Positions 46,219 through 55,241 of a DNA stretch of 64,000 nt are shown here, piece after piece (positions within the stretch are counted from its first letter, which is position 1; every line of letters begins with the position of its first letter). A program made the position numbers and the translations under genes. The notes under the pieces were generated by a model. The model was given only the letters and a program-made list of their open reading frames with translations, had not been told where the DNA came from and made no database searches. The DNA comes from Pseudomonas marvdashtae (GTDB taxonomy: Bacteria; Pseudomonadota; Gammaproteobacteria; Pseudomonadales; Pseudomonadaceae): assembly GCF_014268655.2 (NCBI RefSeq), contig NZ_JABWQX020000001.1, positions 774,001 to 838,000 on the forward strand. Reading direction: 5' to 3'.

Positions 46219-47844
46219 TTATTTGCTGACGCTGACGCCGTAGAAGGAGTTCAAGCCAAAGGGGCTGATCTTGAAATCCTGCACGTTGGCGCGCATGGGT
46301 TGATACACCGTCGAGTGAGCGATAGGTGTCATTGGCACCGCGTCCTTGAGGACGTGTTGCGCCTGTTTGTAGAGTTCGGTGCGCTTGGCCTGGTCGGTGG
46401 TGCGCTTGGCTTCTTTCACGAGGCCGTCGAATTTCTTGTCGCACCATTTGGAGAAGTTGTTGCCCGCCAGCGAGTCGCAGCCGAACAGCACGTTGAGCCA
46501 GTTGTCCGGGTCACCGTTGTCACCGCTCCAGCCAATGATCATGGCCTGGTTCTCGCCGCCCTTGGAGCGTTTGATGTACTCGCCCCATTCGTAGCTGGTG
46601 ATCTTGACCTTCAAGCCGATCTTGGACCAGTCGTTCTGCAGCATTTCTGCCATCAGTTTGGCGTTCGGGTTGTACGGACGCTGAACCGGCATGGCCCACA
46701 GAACGATCTCTGTGCCTTCCTTGACGCCGGCTTCCTTGAGCAGCGCCTTGGCTTTTTCAGGGTCGTATTTGGCATCTTTGATGGTGGTGTCGTAGGACCA
46801 CTGGGTCGGTGGCATGGCGTTGACCGCCAGTTGGCCTGCACCTTGGTACACAGAGTCGATGATCTGTTGCTTGTTCACGGCCATGTCCAAGGCTTGACGA
46901 ACGCGCAGGTCAGCCAGTGGGTTGGGCTTGTCGTCGCCTTTGACTTTGTCCATCACGTTGTAAGCCACATAACCCAGGTTGAAACCCGCCTGGTCAGGCA
47001 TCTTCAGCGCTTTGTCGTCCTTGAGGGCCTTGAGGTCGGCAGGGCGTGGGAAGAGGGTGATCTGGCACTCGTTTTTCTTCAGCTTCTGGATACGCACCGA
47101 CGGGTCGGTGGTGATGGCGAAGATCAGGTTGTCGATCTTCACGTCCTCAGGCTTCCAGTAGTCCTTGTTCCCGGTGTAGCGGATGTTGGAGTCTTTCTGG
47201 TAGCTCTTGAAGACGAATGGGCCGGTGCCGACGGGCTTCTGGTTGATGTCGGGGGCCTTGCCATCCTTGAGCAACTGGGCGGCGTATTCGGCGGACTGGA
47301 TCGAGGCGAAGCTCATGGCCAGGTTCTGGATGAACGCGGCGTCTACATCTTTCAGGGTGAACTTGACGGTGTGGTCGTCGACTTTATCGATCTTGGTGAT
47401 GTTGGTGTCCATCCCCATGTCGGTGAAGTACGGGAATTCGGTCGGATAGGCCTTACGGAACGGGTCATCCTTGTTGATCATGCGATTGAAGGTGAACAGC
47501 ACGTCGTCGGCGTTGAATTCACGGGTCGGCTTGAAATACGGGGTGGTGTGGAACTTGACGCCTTCACGCAGATGGAAGGTATAGGAGAGGCCGTCTTCGG
47601 AAATGTCCCACTTGGTGGCCAGGCCAGGAATGACGGCGGTGCCGCCGCGCTCGAACTGGGTCAGGCGGTTGAACATGGTTTCTGCAGAGGCGTCGAAGTC
47701 GGTTCCGGTGGTGTACTGACCAGGGTCAAAACCGGCCGGGCTGCCTTCGGAGCAGAACACCAGGTTAGTCGCGGCGGAAGCGAAAGGAGCGCTGGCTAGT
47801 AAGCTTGCGCCGACTAAAAACGGAATGACCGCTTGTTTAAGCAT
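46219..47844 (-). CDS. DppA-family peptide-binding protein (copy 3)
   Basis: A 541-residue periplasmic binding protein with signal peptide MLKQAVIPFLVGASLLASAP (cleavage after ASA) and the same blocks as the neighbouring copy: LVFCSEGSPAGFDPGQYTTG, FHLREGVKFHTTPYFKPTRE, WAMPVQRPYNPNAKLMAEML, GWSGDNGDPDNWLNVLFGCD and the C-terminus SPFGLNSFYGVSVSK. It is the first intact gene of the peptide-uptake cluster. The start is ATG at 47844; an upstream in-frame ATG at 47868 is possible. Confidence 0.9.
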   Translation of the reverse strand: MLKQAVIPFLVGASLLASAPFASAATNLVFCSEGSPAGFDPGQYTTGTDFDASAETMFNRLTQFERGGTAVIPGLATKWDISEDGLSYTFHLREGVKFHTTPYFKPTREFNADDVLFTFNRMINKDDPFRKAYPTEFPYFTDMGMDTNITKIDKVDDHTVKFTLKDVDAAFIQNLAMSFASIQSAEYAAQLLKDGKAPDINQKPVGTGPFVFKSYQKDSNIRYTGNKDYWKPEDVKIDNLIFAITTDPSVRIQKLKKNECQITLFPRPADLKALKDDKALKMPDQAGFNLGYVAYNVMDKVKGDDKPNPLADLRVRQALDMAVNKQQIIDSVYQGAGQLAVNAMPPTQWSYDTTIKDAKYDPEKAKALLKEAGVKEGTEIVLWAMPVQRPYNPNAKLMAEMLQNDWSKIGLKVKITSYEWGEYIKRSKGGENQAMIIGWSGDNGDPDNWLNVLFGCDSLAGNNFSKWCDKKFDGLVKEAKRTTDQAKRTELYKQAQHVLKDAVPMTPIAHSTVYQPMRANVQDFKISPFGLNSFYGVSVSK

Positions 47845-48099
47845 GTTGGCCTCATGATTTGTTGTCATTTTTGGATTTGAGGGCGACCTCGTGAGTCGTC
47901 CTGCGGATACTTATGCAGGCCCCATACCCAATGCAAGATCCAGAGCGGTTTCAAGCCTGAAACAGTGGCACGAACGTACCTTAATGTCGCATCTTTGTAA
48001 CTTTTGACGCATTTGATCGTTTGCGCCGGCTTTTTTGGGGCAAACGGCGCTCCGTACCGGTGCGCCGCGAGCGCGCGATGCACCGGCCTGGGGCGGGTT

Positions 48100-48207
48100 T
48101 TACTTGTTCAAACCCACGCCGTAGAAGGGCGTAAGGCCGAATGGGCTGAGTTTGAGATCCGGCCCTTTTTGTTTATCGCTGTTGGGGTCGCCGTTATCTT
48201 CGGTCCA
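48100..48207 (-). pseudogene. C-terminal remnant of a fourth DppA-type binding protein
   Basis: On the minus strand the frame ending at 48100 reads PWTEDNGDP, then NSDKQKGPD, then LKLSPFGLTPFYGVGLNK and stop. The GDNGDP-like block and the SPFGL..FYGV C-terminus are hallmarks of the two complete copies next door, but the roughly 85 residues between them are gone. No start is present. This is the fossil of another paralog with an internal deletion, just upstream of copy 3. Confidence 0.8.
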
Positions 48208-48329
48208 GGGTTCGATCGATGCACCGGCATTGCCCATGAGTCGAGGGTGGCGCCTGGCGCAACCTTTGGCTTTCGTGAGTGGCGCCTGGGGGGCGTGCTT
48301 CGGGGTGAGGCGGCCTTTTAGCTATTGAC

Positions 48330-48690
48330 GGGGTACATATCCGTTGCTGCGGTAACGGCTACTTAGGGTTCCGCCCTGACGGCGACTCACTTTTTTTCAA
48401 ACGCCAAAAAAAGTAAGCAAAAAAGGCTTGCCCCACCACTCGGCACCTCGCCTAGGCTCGGTGTGCCTGAACGCAGGCATTGCTCCGTGGGCCGCCGCGA
48501 AGGGCCATCCATGGCCCAGCGCGGCTAACCCGGCATCCATGCCGGGTTGCCCACTGCGCAATACCTGCGTTCAGCCATCGTGGTTAACGGGGCCCCCAGA
48601 TCAAAAGCCGGGCCGAGGCGGCCTAATAGCCGACCTGGCTCTCCCGCTCGTACACCCGTCAGCCCAGCGGGAGCAAGCTCCCTCGCCACG
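48330..48690. repeat. Long Pseudomonas intergenic repeat ending in a half REP
   Basis: From GACGGGGTACATATCCGTTG onward this block contains GGTTCCGCCCTGACGGCGAC, a palindromic AAAAAAAGT region, CCACTCGGCACCTCGCCTAG, GGGCCATCCATGGCCC and CCCGGCATCCATGCCGGG. I recall this order of words recurring many times in fluorescent-pseudomonad genomes. It has several self-complementary units and ends with a half REP (48663-48689). Open frames in it are probably not genes. It fills most of the gap between the binding-protein remnant and the second DUF6124 gene. Confidence 0.65.
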
Positions 48691-48920
48691 GGTTTTGTAT
48701 CGAGCCGTCAGGCGGCTGCGTCCTTCGAAAGGGTAGGAACGTTCGGGCTTGGATAACGAAATATCCGACATGTTTTTAGGGTTGTCCCTCGGAAGTGGGC
48801 TCTCTAACCTTTGAATGTCGCTGCGAAACAGTGACCAGGAGTGGGAACCTGAAATTAATAGGGTCGTAAGCCTCACGACCGTAGGCGAGTGATGGCTCCA
48901 ATTTCATCAGGAGCATGCAC

Positions 48921-49304
48921 ATGAACAAAGGAAAGAATGAGCCAAATTTCAACCGAACAAACCCTCTAGCCGAATTCGACGCCGTCGAAGACCTGCTAAA
49001 AGACCGCGCCGCTGCCGATCGGGCGCTCAACCATTATCTCAATCCAAAACCTGCAGAGCCGGCTACCGATCCGCGCATCGACAGCCTGTTTTCCGTCACG
49101 GCCAAAGCCGACGCCGACACCTTACTGACCAGCACCTCCGAAACCCTGGCCTCGATAAAAGCCATGGCCGAAGACCTTGCTTTCGAAGTGGAGGGCACGC
49201 GGCGCAGTGTGGCGTTGGGGATTCATCAGTTGGTGGAGTTGTGTCAGTTGCTGGTGGACAAGGCGTTGGATCAGCTTGAAGCACCAGTCACCCCGGCACC
49301 TTAG
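48921..49304 (+). CDS. DUF6124 family protein (copy 2)
   Basis: A 127-residue acidic protein, paralog of the gene at 35681-36040. Shared layout: a polar, proline-containing N-terminus, then ALNHYLNPKP, the FSVTAKADADTLLTSTSETL block, AMAEDLAFEVEGTRRSVALG and a helical HQLVELCQLLVDKALDQ end. I chose the ATG at 48921, seven bases after AGGAG; the ATG at 48915 is too close to that site. The function is unknown. It is followed at once by an inverted repeat. Confidence 0.77.
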   Translation: MNKGKNEPNFNRTNPLAEFDAVEDLLKDRAAADRALNHYLNPKPAEPATDPRIDSLFSVTAKADADTLLTSTSETLASIKAMAEDLAFEVEGTRRSVALGIHQLVELCQLLVDKALDQLEAPVTPAP

Positions 49305-49307
49305 TTA

Positions 49308-49420
49308 TGATCGTTCCCACGCTCCGCGTGGGAATGCCTCTACGGACGCTCTGCGTTCGGCTTTGGAAGGGACGCAGAGCGTCCCGGGCTGCATACCCAC
49401 GCGGAGCGTGGGAACGATCG
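49308..49420. repeat. Inverted repeat with GATCGTTCCCACGCTCCGCG ends
   Basis: The left end TGATCGTTCCCACGCTCCGC and the right end GCGGAGCGTGGGAACGATCG are complementary; inner arms ACGCTCTGCGT and ACGCAGAGCGT pair as well. The family recurs at 61518-61585, in part at 56949-57001, and as a short palindrome at 20849-20885. Confidence 0.88.
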
Positions 49421-49437
49421 GGACCACCGCTGATCAT

Positions 49438-50154
49438 TTACTGCATCAACACCTCAACCACCCCATCCGCCGTCATTGTCACCTTGCTGGTGCCTGCTTC
49501 CACTTCCGGCGTGACCGACTCAGCATCCATGGACGCCGCTTTCATCATCATTTGCGGGCGCATGTACGGTTGTGGATAGCCGTTGGTGTTGAAGTTCAGG
49601 TTGACGATCTTGTAGCCCTTGCCACCGAGGGCTTCGGTGGCGAGTTGGGCGCGGGCCTTGAAGGCGTTGACGGCGTCTTTGAGCAGGGCGTCTTCGCTGC
49701 TTTGGCGGGTGGCGGTGGCGATGGCGAAGTCCATGCCGGCCATTTTCAGGTCGCCCAGCAATTCGCCGGTGAGTTTGGACAGGGCGGCGAAGTCGGCGCT
49801 TTCCAGGCGCAGTTCGGCGCGTTCGCGCCAGCCGGTGATTTTCTGGCCCTTGTTGTCGTAGATCGGGTAGCTGTTGCGGCTGCCCTGGCGCAGGTTGATG
49901 TCCTTGACTTGCTTGGCCTGGCCGATGGCTTTGTTCAGCGTGGTGCTGACGGCGGCAGCCAGTTTGGCCGGGTCGGTGTTCTGTTCCTCGGTGTAGAGGG
50001 TAACGATCATCAGGTCGCGGGCCACTTCCTGGCTGGCTTCGGCGCGCAGGGAAATCTGATTGTAATGAAGCTCATCGGCGGCCAGGGCCGGCAGGCTGGC
50101 GACGGTGCCCAGGCTGAGGGCGAGCAGGGCGGCGGGGCGACGGAACGTGTGCAT
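49438..50154 (-). CDS. SIMPL domain-containing periplasmic protein (DUF541)
   Basis: A 238-residue exported protein with signal peptide MHTFRRPAALLALSLGTVAS (cleavage after ALA). The SIMPL/DUF541 body shows ISLRAEASQEVARDLMIVTL, SYPIYDNKGQKITGWRERAE near residue 95 and FKARAQLATEALGGKGYKIV, ending with a VEAGTSKVTMTADGVVEV strand. E. coli YggE of this family was linked to lower oxidative stress; a biochemical activity is not known. It is a single-gene unit flanked by repeats. Confidence 0.88.
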   Translation of the reverse strand: MHTFRRPAALLALSLGTVASLPALAADELHYNQISLRAEASQEVARDLMIVTLYTEEQNTDPAKLAAAVSTTLNKAIGQAKQVKDINLRQGSRNSYPIYDNKGQKITGWRERAELRLESADFAALSKLTGELLGDLKMAGMDFAIATATRQSSEDALLKDAVNAFKARAQLATEALGGKGYKIVNLNFNTNGYPQPYMRPQMMMKAASMDAESVTPEVEAGTSKVTMTADGVVEVLMQ

Positions 50155-50279
50155 GAAAGCTCCTTGGGATGATGCGCAGGGGTAGGTTCCAGGCCTGCGT
50201 GAACGATAAGACTCTAGCGTTTATGGTCCGGTTCGCACAGTTACAACTTCTATACAGATGCGAAGGTCAGTGGAGCTTT

Positions 50280-50406
50280 TGTGGCGAGGGGATTTATCCC
50301 CGCTGGGGCGCGAAGCGGCCCCAAAAGATCAGCCATCACACTAAACCAGGTCATGACACTATTGGGACTGCTGCGCAGTCCAGCGGGGATAAATCCCCTC
50401 GCCACA
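50280..50406. repeat. REPIN-type inverted repeat (GGGGATTTATCCCC subtype)
   Basis: TGTGGCGAGGGGATTTATCC and GGATAAATCCCCTCGCCACA are complementary ends with GCGCGAAGCGGCCCC and GGACTGCTGCGCAGTCC inner arms. It lies in the spacer ahead of roxS. Confidence 0.9.
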
Positions 50407-50517
50407 ATGGTAGGTGCGTAATTTGGGGCTGTGGCGCTTTGCCGCACAGCTGCCGCTGCCACCCGCGCCTTGGTTATACTCCGTGCGATCCGCCTGGAGC
50501 GCTCATCAGGAGAGCTC

Positions 50518-51780
50518 ATGCTCGCCCCTTTGCAAATGACTTCCGCTTCGCGCCAGAACCTCTGGCGCCTGACATTTATCCGCATTCTGGTCCTCGCGGC
50601 GCAGGCCGGTTCTGTGGGGCTCGCCTATTGGTTCGACCTGCTGCCGCTGCCGTGGCTGCAACTGGCGATCACCCTGGCGTGCTCCAGCGTGCTGTGCGCG
50701 TTGACGGCGATTCGCCTGCGCACGTCCTGGCCGGTGACCGAGCTTGAGTATGCCGTGCAACTGGCCTGCGACCTGTTTATCCACAGCGCGCTGCTGTATT
50801 TTTCCGGCGGCTCCACCAACCCCTTCGTCTCGTATTACCTGGTGCCGCTGACTATCGCCGCCGTGACGCTGCCGTGGCGTTTTTCGCTGATCCTGTCCGG
50901 CATCGCCCTGGCGCTATACACCTTGCTGCTGGCACGGTTCTATCCGCTGGAAACCTTCCCCATCGCTCGGGAAAACCTGCAGATCTACGGCATGTGGCTG
51001 AGTTTCGCCTTGGCCGCAGCGGTCATTACGTTTTTTGCCGCGCGCATGGCTGAAGAGTTGCGCCGTCAGGAAGAGTTGCGGGCGATCCGCCGCGAAGAAG
51101 GCCTGCGGGACGAACAATTGCTGGCCGTGGCGACCCAGGCCGCCGGCGCCGCCCATGAACTGGGCACGCCGTTGGCGACCATGAGCGTGCTGCTCAAGGA
51201 AATGCGCCAGGACCATAAAGACCCGGCGTTGCAGGAAGACCTCAGCGTGTTGCAGGACCAGGTCAAGCTCTGCAAGGAGACTTTGCAATACCTGGTGCGC
51301 GCCGCCGAGGCCAATCGTCGACTGGACATCGACATGCAGGCGGTCACCTTCTGGCTCGACGATGCCCTGAACCGCTGGCACCTGATGCGCCCGGAGGCCA
51401 GTTATCGCTTCCAGTGCCTGGGCAAGGGCACGGTGCCGCGCATGGCACCGCCGCCCGACTTGACCCAGGCGCTGCTGAATCTGCTGAACAACGCCGCAGA
51501 CGCCTGCCCCGAGGGCTTGGAAGTGGTGTTGGATTGGGATGCCTATGAGCTGACGATCTGCATCCGCGACCATGGCGCCGGTGTGCCGCTGGCGATTGCC
51601 GAGCAGATCGGCAAACCGTTTTTCACCACCAAGGGCAAAGGTTTTGGCCTGGGCCTGTTTTTGAGCAAGGCCAGCGTGACACGCGCCGGCGGCTCGGTGA
51701 AACTCTACCCCCATGAGGAAGGCGGCACGCTCACCGAGCTGCGCCTGCCCCATGCCGACCGAGGAGACGAATATGAGTGA
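50518..51780 (+). CDS. roxS: Redox-sensing histidine kinase RoxS (RegB/PrrB family)
   Basis: A 420-residue membrane histidine kinase. Six helices occupy residues about 20-180 (LTFIRILVLAAQAGSVGLAY, FSGGSTNPFVSYYLVPLTIA with the quinone-binding-type loop, RFSLILSGIALALYTLLLAR). The H-box is AAHELGTPLATMSVLLKE with phospho-His213, followed by ALLNLLNNAADAC (N box) and GKGFGLGLFLSK (G box). In Pseudomonas RoxSR tunes terminal oxidases. The cytoplasmic redox cysteine box of RegB is not obvious. The ATG at 50518 has a CAGGAGAG site; a TTATACT word at 50473-50479 may be its -10. It overlaps roxR by eight bases. Confidence 0.93.
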   Translation: MLAPLQMTSASRQNLWRLTFIRILVLAAQAGSVGLAYWFDLLPLPWLQLAITLACSSVLCALTAIRLRTSWPVTELEYAVQLACDLFIHSALLYFSGGSTNPFVSYYLVPLTIAAVTLPWRFSLILSGIALALYTLLLARFYPLETFPIARENLQIYGMWLSFALAAAVITFFAARMAEELRRQEELRAIRREEGLRDEQLLAVATQAAGAAHELGTPLATMSVLLKEMRQDHKDPALQEDLSVLQDQVKLCKETLQYLVRAAEANRRLDIDMQAVTFWLDDALNRWHLMRPEASYRFQCLGKGTVPRMAPPPDLTQALLNLLNNAADACPEGLEVVLDWDAYELTICIRDHGAGVPLAIAEQIGKPFFTTKGKGFGLGLFLSKASVTRAGGSVKLYPHEEGGTLTELRLPHADRGDEYE

Positions 51781-52333
51781 CGAGATCCAAGTCGACGGCG
51801 AAGAACTGCCGCACCTGCTGCTGGTAGATGACGACGCTACCTTCACCCGCGTCATGGCCCGCGCCATGTCCCGGCGCGGCTTTCGCGTCAGCACCGCCGG
51901 TTCCGCCGAAGAGGGCCTGACCATCGCCCAGGCCGACTTGCCCGACTACGCCGCCCTCGACCTGAAAATGGACGGCGATTCGGGCCTGGTGCTGCTGCCC
52001 AAGCTGCTGGAGCTGGACCCGGAAATGCGCGTGGTGATCCTCACCGGTTATTCGAGCATCGCCACCGCTGTCGAAGCCATCAAGCGCGGTGCCTGCAATT
52101 ACCTGTGCAAACCGGCGGACGCTGATGACGTGCTGGCCGCGTTGCTGTCCGAGCACGCCGACCTCGACACCCTGGTGCCGGAAAACCCCATGTCGGTGGA
52201 CCGCCTGCAGTGGGAACACATCCAGCGCGTGCTGACCGAGCACGAAGGCAACATCTCCGCCACCGCTCGCGCCTTGGGCATGCACCGGCGCACCCTGCAG
52301 CGCAAATTGCAGAAGCGTCCGGTACGTCGCTGA
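51773..52333 (+). CDS. roxR: Response regulator RoxR (RegA/PrrA family)
   Basis: A 186-residue two-component regulator. The receiver domain has the acidic pair Asp19-Asp20 in LLLVDDDATF, phospho-acceptor Asp63 in ALDLKMDGDSG, and Lys in CNYLCKPADADDVL. The C-terminal Fis-type helix-turn-helix is HEGNISATARALGMHRRTLQ. It starts inside the roxS coding end, so the pair is co-translated. The expected role is control of respiratory chain branches in response to redox state. Confidence 0.95.
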   Translation: MSDEIQVDGEELPHLLLVDDDATFTRVMARAMSRRGFRVSTAGSAEEGLTIAQADLPDYAALDLKMDGDSGLVLLPKLLELDPEMRVVILTGYSSIATAVEAIKRGACNYLCKPADADDVLAALLSEHADLDTLVPENPMSVDRLQWEHIQRVLTEHEGNISATARALGMHRRTLQRKLQKRPVRR

Positions 52334-52425
52334 ACCTGCGCTGAACGAATGCTGTCCACCCTCGCGACACATCGGGCCGTTGCTTTATGATCGGCCCGAG
52401 TTTTCCCTTTATCGAGCCTTAAACC

Positions 52426-54153
52426 ATGAATCAGAACGCTGAATATTCCGCGGTCAATGACGCGGTGCGCGGCCAGTTTTTCCGCCGTGTCTGGCAAATG
52501 ACCACGCCGTACTGGCGCAGTGAGGAGAAGGGCAAGGCCTGGACGCTGTTGATCGCTGTCATCGCGCTGTCGTTGTTCAGCGTGGCGATCTCGGTGTGGA
52601 TCAACAGTTGGTACAAGGATTTCTACAACGCCCTGCAAGAGAAGGACAGCGTGGCGTTCTGGCGGTTGATCCTGTATTTCTGCGGCATCGCGGCGGTGGC
52701 GATCCTCGGTGCGGTGTACCGCTTGTACCTCACGCAGATGCTCACGATCCGCTGGCGGGCCTGGCTCACCGAGCAGCACTTCGCTCGCTGGCTCAACGAC
52801 AAGAATTATTACCGGCTGGAGCAGGGCGGCTATACCGATAACCCGGACCAGCGGATTTCCGAAGACCTCAACAGTTTCACCAGCAACACCCTCGGCCTGG
52901 GCCTGGGATTGCTGCGCACGGTGGTCAGCCTGGTATCGTTCTCGATCATCTTGTGGGGCGTGTCCGGCAGCATCGAAGTGTTCGGCTACACCATCCCCGG
53001 CTATATGTTCTGGGCTGCGCTGGTGTATGCGGCGGTAGGCAGTTGGCTGACGCACCTGATCGGCCGTCGCCTGATCGGCCTCAATAACAACCAGCAGCGC
53101 TTCGAAGCCGACCTGCGTTTCTCCATGGTGCGAGTGCGTGAAAACGCCGAGAGCATTGCGCTGTACAACGGCGAGCCGAACGAGAACCGTCGCCTGAGCG
53201 GTCGTTTCGGCCTGGTCTGGCATAACTTCTGGGACATCATGCGCGTGTCCAAGCGCCTGACGTTCTTCACCTCCGGCTATGGCCAGATCGCAATCATCTT
53301 CCCGTTCATCGTTGCTGCGCCACGCTACTTCGCCGGCAAGATCCAGCTGGGCGAGCTCATGCAGATCAACTCGGCGTTCGGCAACGTGCAGGAGAATTTC
53401 AGCTGGTTCATCAGCGCTTACTCTGACCTTGCCGCGTGGCGCGCCACTTGCGACCGCTTGCTGAGCTTCCGCCAGGCGATGAGCGACAACGAAGACCGCG
53501 TACCGGCGATCGATGTGCAGAACCAGGGCAACGAATTGAAGGTGCGCGAGCTCGGGCTGGACCTGGCCGACGGTCGCCATCTGCTGACCCGCGCCGAACT
53601 GAATGTAGAGCCGGGCGAGCGAGTGATGCTCAGCGGTCGTTCCGGCAGCGGCAAATCCACCTTGCTACGGGCGATGGGGCATCTGTGGCCTGCCGGGCAT
53701 GGCAGCATTCTGTTGCCTTCGGCGCGTTACCTGTTCTTGCCGCAGAAGCCCTACCTGCCGATTGGCAGCCTGCGCGAAGTGTTGAGTTATCCACAGGCCG
53801 GTGATATCTATCCCAACGAACGTTATGCACAGGTGCTCGAAACCTGCCGCCTGCCGCACCTGGTTTCGCGGTTGGACGAAAGCAACCACTGGCAGCGCAT
53901 GCTCTCGCCCGGCGAGCAACAACGCTTGGCTTTCGCTCGCGCATTGCTTTATGCACCGCTCTGGTTGTACATGGACGAAGCGACGTCGGCGATGGATGAA
54001 GAGGACGAGGCGACGCTGTACCAGGCGTTGATCGACCAGTTGCCGGGCTTGAGCATCATCAGCGTCGGCCACCGAAGCAGTCTGAAACGTTTCCATGCGC
54101 GACATGTGCGTATTGAAAATGGCCAACTGGTGGAGCAGGCCGTTGTTGCCTGA
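52426..54153 (+). CDS. ABC transporter with fused ATPase, YddA/SbmA-type
   Basis: A 575-residue half-transporter with an SbmA/BacA-like membrane domain and its own ATPase. Membrane helices lie at about 40-62 (LLIAVIALSLFSVAISVWIN), 82-105, 160-180, 190-215 and 290-310; the conserved NSWYKDFYNALQEKD and ADLRFSMVRVRENAESIALY segments mark the family. The ATPase has Walker A SGRSGSGKSTLLRAMG, signature LSPGEQQRLAFARAL and Walker B LYMDEATSAMDEED. Relatives move peptides or cobalamin-like molecules; the substrate here is unknown. It lies 92 bases after roxR with its own ATG at 52426. Confidence 0.88.
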   Translation: MNQNAEYSAVNDAVRGQFFRRVWQMTTPYWRSEEKGKAWTLLIAVIALSLFSVAISVWINSWYKDFYNALQEKDSVAFWRLILYFCGIAAVAILGAVYRLYLTQMLTIRWRAWLTEQHFARWLNDKNYYRLEQGGYTDNPDQRISEDLNSFTSNTLGLGLGLLRTVVSLVSFSIILWGVSGSIEVFGYTIPGYMFWAALVYAAVGSWLTHLIGRRLIGLNNNQQRFEADLRFSMVRVRENAESIALYNGEPNENRRLSGRFGLVWHNFWDIMRVSKRLTFFTSGYGQIAIIFPFIVAAPRYFAGKIQLGELMQINSAFGNVQENFSWFISAYSDLAAWRATCDRLLSFRQAMSDNEDRVPAIDVQNQGNELKVRELGLDLADGRHLLTRAELNVEPGERVMLSGRSGSGKSTLLRAMGHLWPAGHGSILLPSARYLFLPQKPYLPIGSLREVLSYPQAGDIYPNERYAQVLETCRLPHLVSRLDESNHWQRMLSPGEQQRLAFARALLYAPLWLYMDEATSAMDEEDEATLYQALIDQLPGLSIISVGHRSSLKRFHARHVRIENGQLVEQAVVA

Positions 54154-54211
54154 CTGTCATTGACGAACACTGTTGTGGCGGCAATTTTCCATAAGGCCGC
54201 CACGTACGGTG

Positions 54212-54221
54212 ATCGTACAAC
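54212..54221. promoter_or_regulatory. Candidate operator of the FadR-type regulator, own promoter
   Basis: ATCGTACAAC, 51 bases before the regulator's ATG. Its complement GTTGTACGAT occurs again at 55911-55920 in the kdgD promoter. A second GTAC lies 11 bases to the left, giving a GTAC-N7-GTAC arrangement. It suits autoregulation by the FadR/GntR protein. Confidence 0.5.
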
Positions 54222-54272
54222 CACGTTGCGCTATGATGGTGCCATTCAGCCGCTTGCCGAGACACAGAAACC

Positions 54273-55019
54273 ATGGAAAACCCGATCGACGTCCCACGTC
54301 TTCCTCGTAAGCGCCGCAGCCTGGCGCAGGAGCTGGTGACGGTGCTGTCCGAGCAGATTCGTGACGGCCTGCTCAAGCGCGGCGATAAACTGCCGACCGA
54401 GTCGGCGATCATGGAAGCCCATGGCGTCAGCCGCACGGTGGTGCGCGAGGCGATTTCGCGCTTGCAGGCGGCCGGCCAGGTGGAAACCCGCCATGGCATT
54501 GGCACCTTCGTGCTGGACACGCCCAGCCCGAGTGGCTTTCGCATCGACCCGGCGACGGTGGTCACGTTGCGCGATGTGCTGGCGATCCTGGAATTGCGTA
54601 TCAGCCTGGAAGTGGAGTCGGCTGGCCTGGCGGCACAACGCCGCAGCGACGAGCAACTTGCCGCGATGCGCGCGGCACTCGACGCCTTGAACGAAAGCGC
54701 GGCCCACGCCAGTGACGCGGTGGCCTCGGACTTCGCCTTCCACCTGGAAATCGCCCTGTCCACCGGCAACCGCTACTTCACCGACATCATGACCCACCTG
54801 GGCACCAGCATCATCCCGCGCACCCGGCTGAACTCGGCGCGCCTGGCCCACGACGACCACCAGCACTACATGGATCGCCTGAGTCGCGAGCATGAGGAAA
54901 TCTACGAAGCCATCGCCCGCCAGGACTCCGACGCGGCCCGTGCGGCCATGCGTTTGCACCTGACCAACAGCCGCGAACGGCTGCGCCAGGCTCATGAAGA
55001 GGCGCAGGCGCAGGGCTAG
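54273..55019 (+). CDS. FadR-type GntR family regulator of the galactarate genes
   Basis: A 248-residue regulator: an N-terminal winged helix (LVTVLSEQIRDGLLKRGDKL, then ESAIMEAHGVSRTVVREAIS and the wing VETRHGIGTFV) and a helical FCD effector domain with the metal-binding histidines in FHLEIALSTGNRYFTDIM, HDDHQHYMDRLSREHEEIYE and the terminal AARAAMRLHL. Such regulators bind small acids. The adjacent kdgD-garD genes and a shared operator word make a sugar-diacid inducer likely (inference). The ATG at 54273 has no strong ribosome-binding site. Confidence 0.88.
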   Translation: MENPIDVPRLPRKRRSLAQELVTVLSEQIRDGLLKRGDKLPTESAIMEAHGVSRTVVREAISRLQAAGQVETRHGIGTFVLDTPSPSGFRIDPATVVTLRDVLAILELRISLEVESAGLAAQRRSDEQLAAMRAALDALNESAAHASDAVASDFAFHLEIALSTGNRYFTDIMTHLGTSIIPRTRLNSARLAHDDHQHYMDRLSREHEEIYEAIARQDSDAARAAMRLHLTNSRERLRQAHEEAQAQG

Positions 55020-55050
55020 CTTCTGTCAGTTGAGATGGAGTAAGTCACTC

Positions 55051-55183
55051 TGTGGCGAGGGGATTTATCCCCGCTGGGTTGCGAAGCAGCCCCGAAACTG
55101 ACACCTCTGTGTGTCAGCTCGAATTGAGTCGCCGCCTTTGGGGGTTGCTGCGCAACCCAGCGGGGATAAATCCCCTCGCCACA
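55051..55183. repeat. REPIN-type inverted repeat (GGGGATTTATCCCC subtype)
   Basis: TGTGGCGAGGGGATTTATCC and GGATAAATCCCCTCGCCACA bound the element, with GCTGGGTTGCGAAGCAGCCC and GGGGTTGCTGCGCAACCC inner arms. It separates the regulator from the convergent 126-residue gene. Confidence 0.9.
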
Positions 55184-55241
55184 GGGAATGTGTCCGGCTT
55201 TATATCTGTGTGCTTGCCTGACAAACAATAGGTGTGCAGAG

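Noticed and set aside
46109..46447. 112-codon minus-strand frame past the end of the third binding-protein gene
   Set aside because: Most of it overlaps the binding-protein gene in another frame, and the remainder lies over a terminator hairpin; there is no start signal.
48428..48756. Two overlapping open frames within the long intergenic repeat
   Set aside because: They translate repeat DNA and REP sequence, lack ribosome-binding sites and resemble the spurious proteins often annotated in such repeats.
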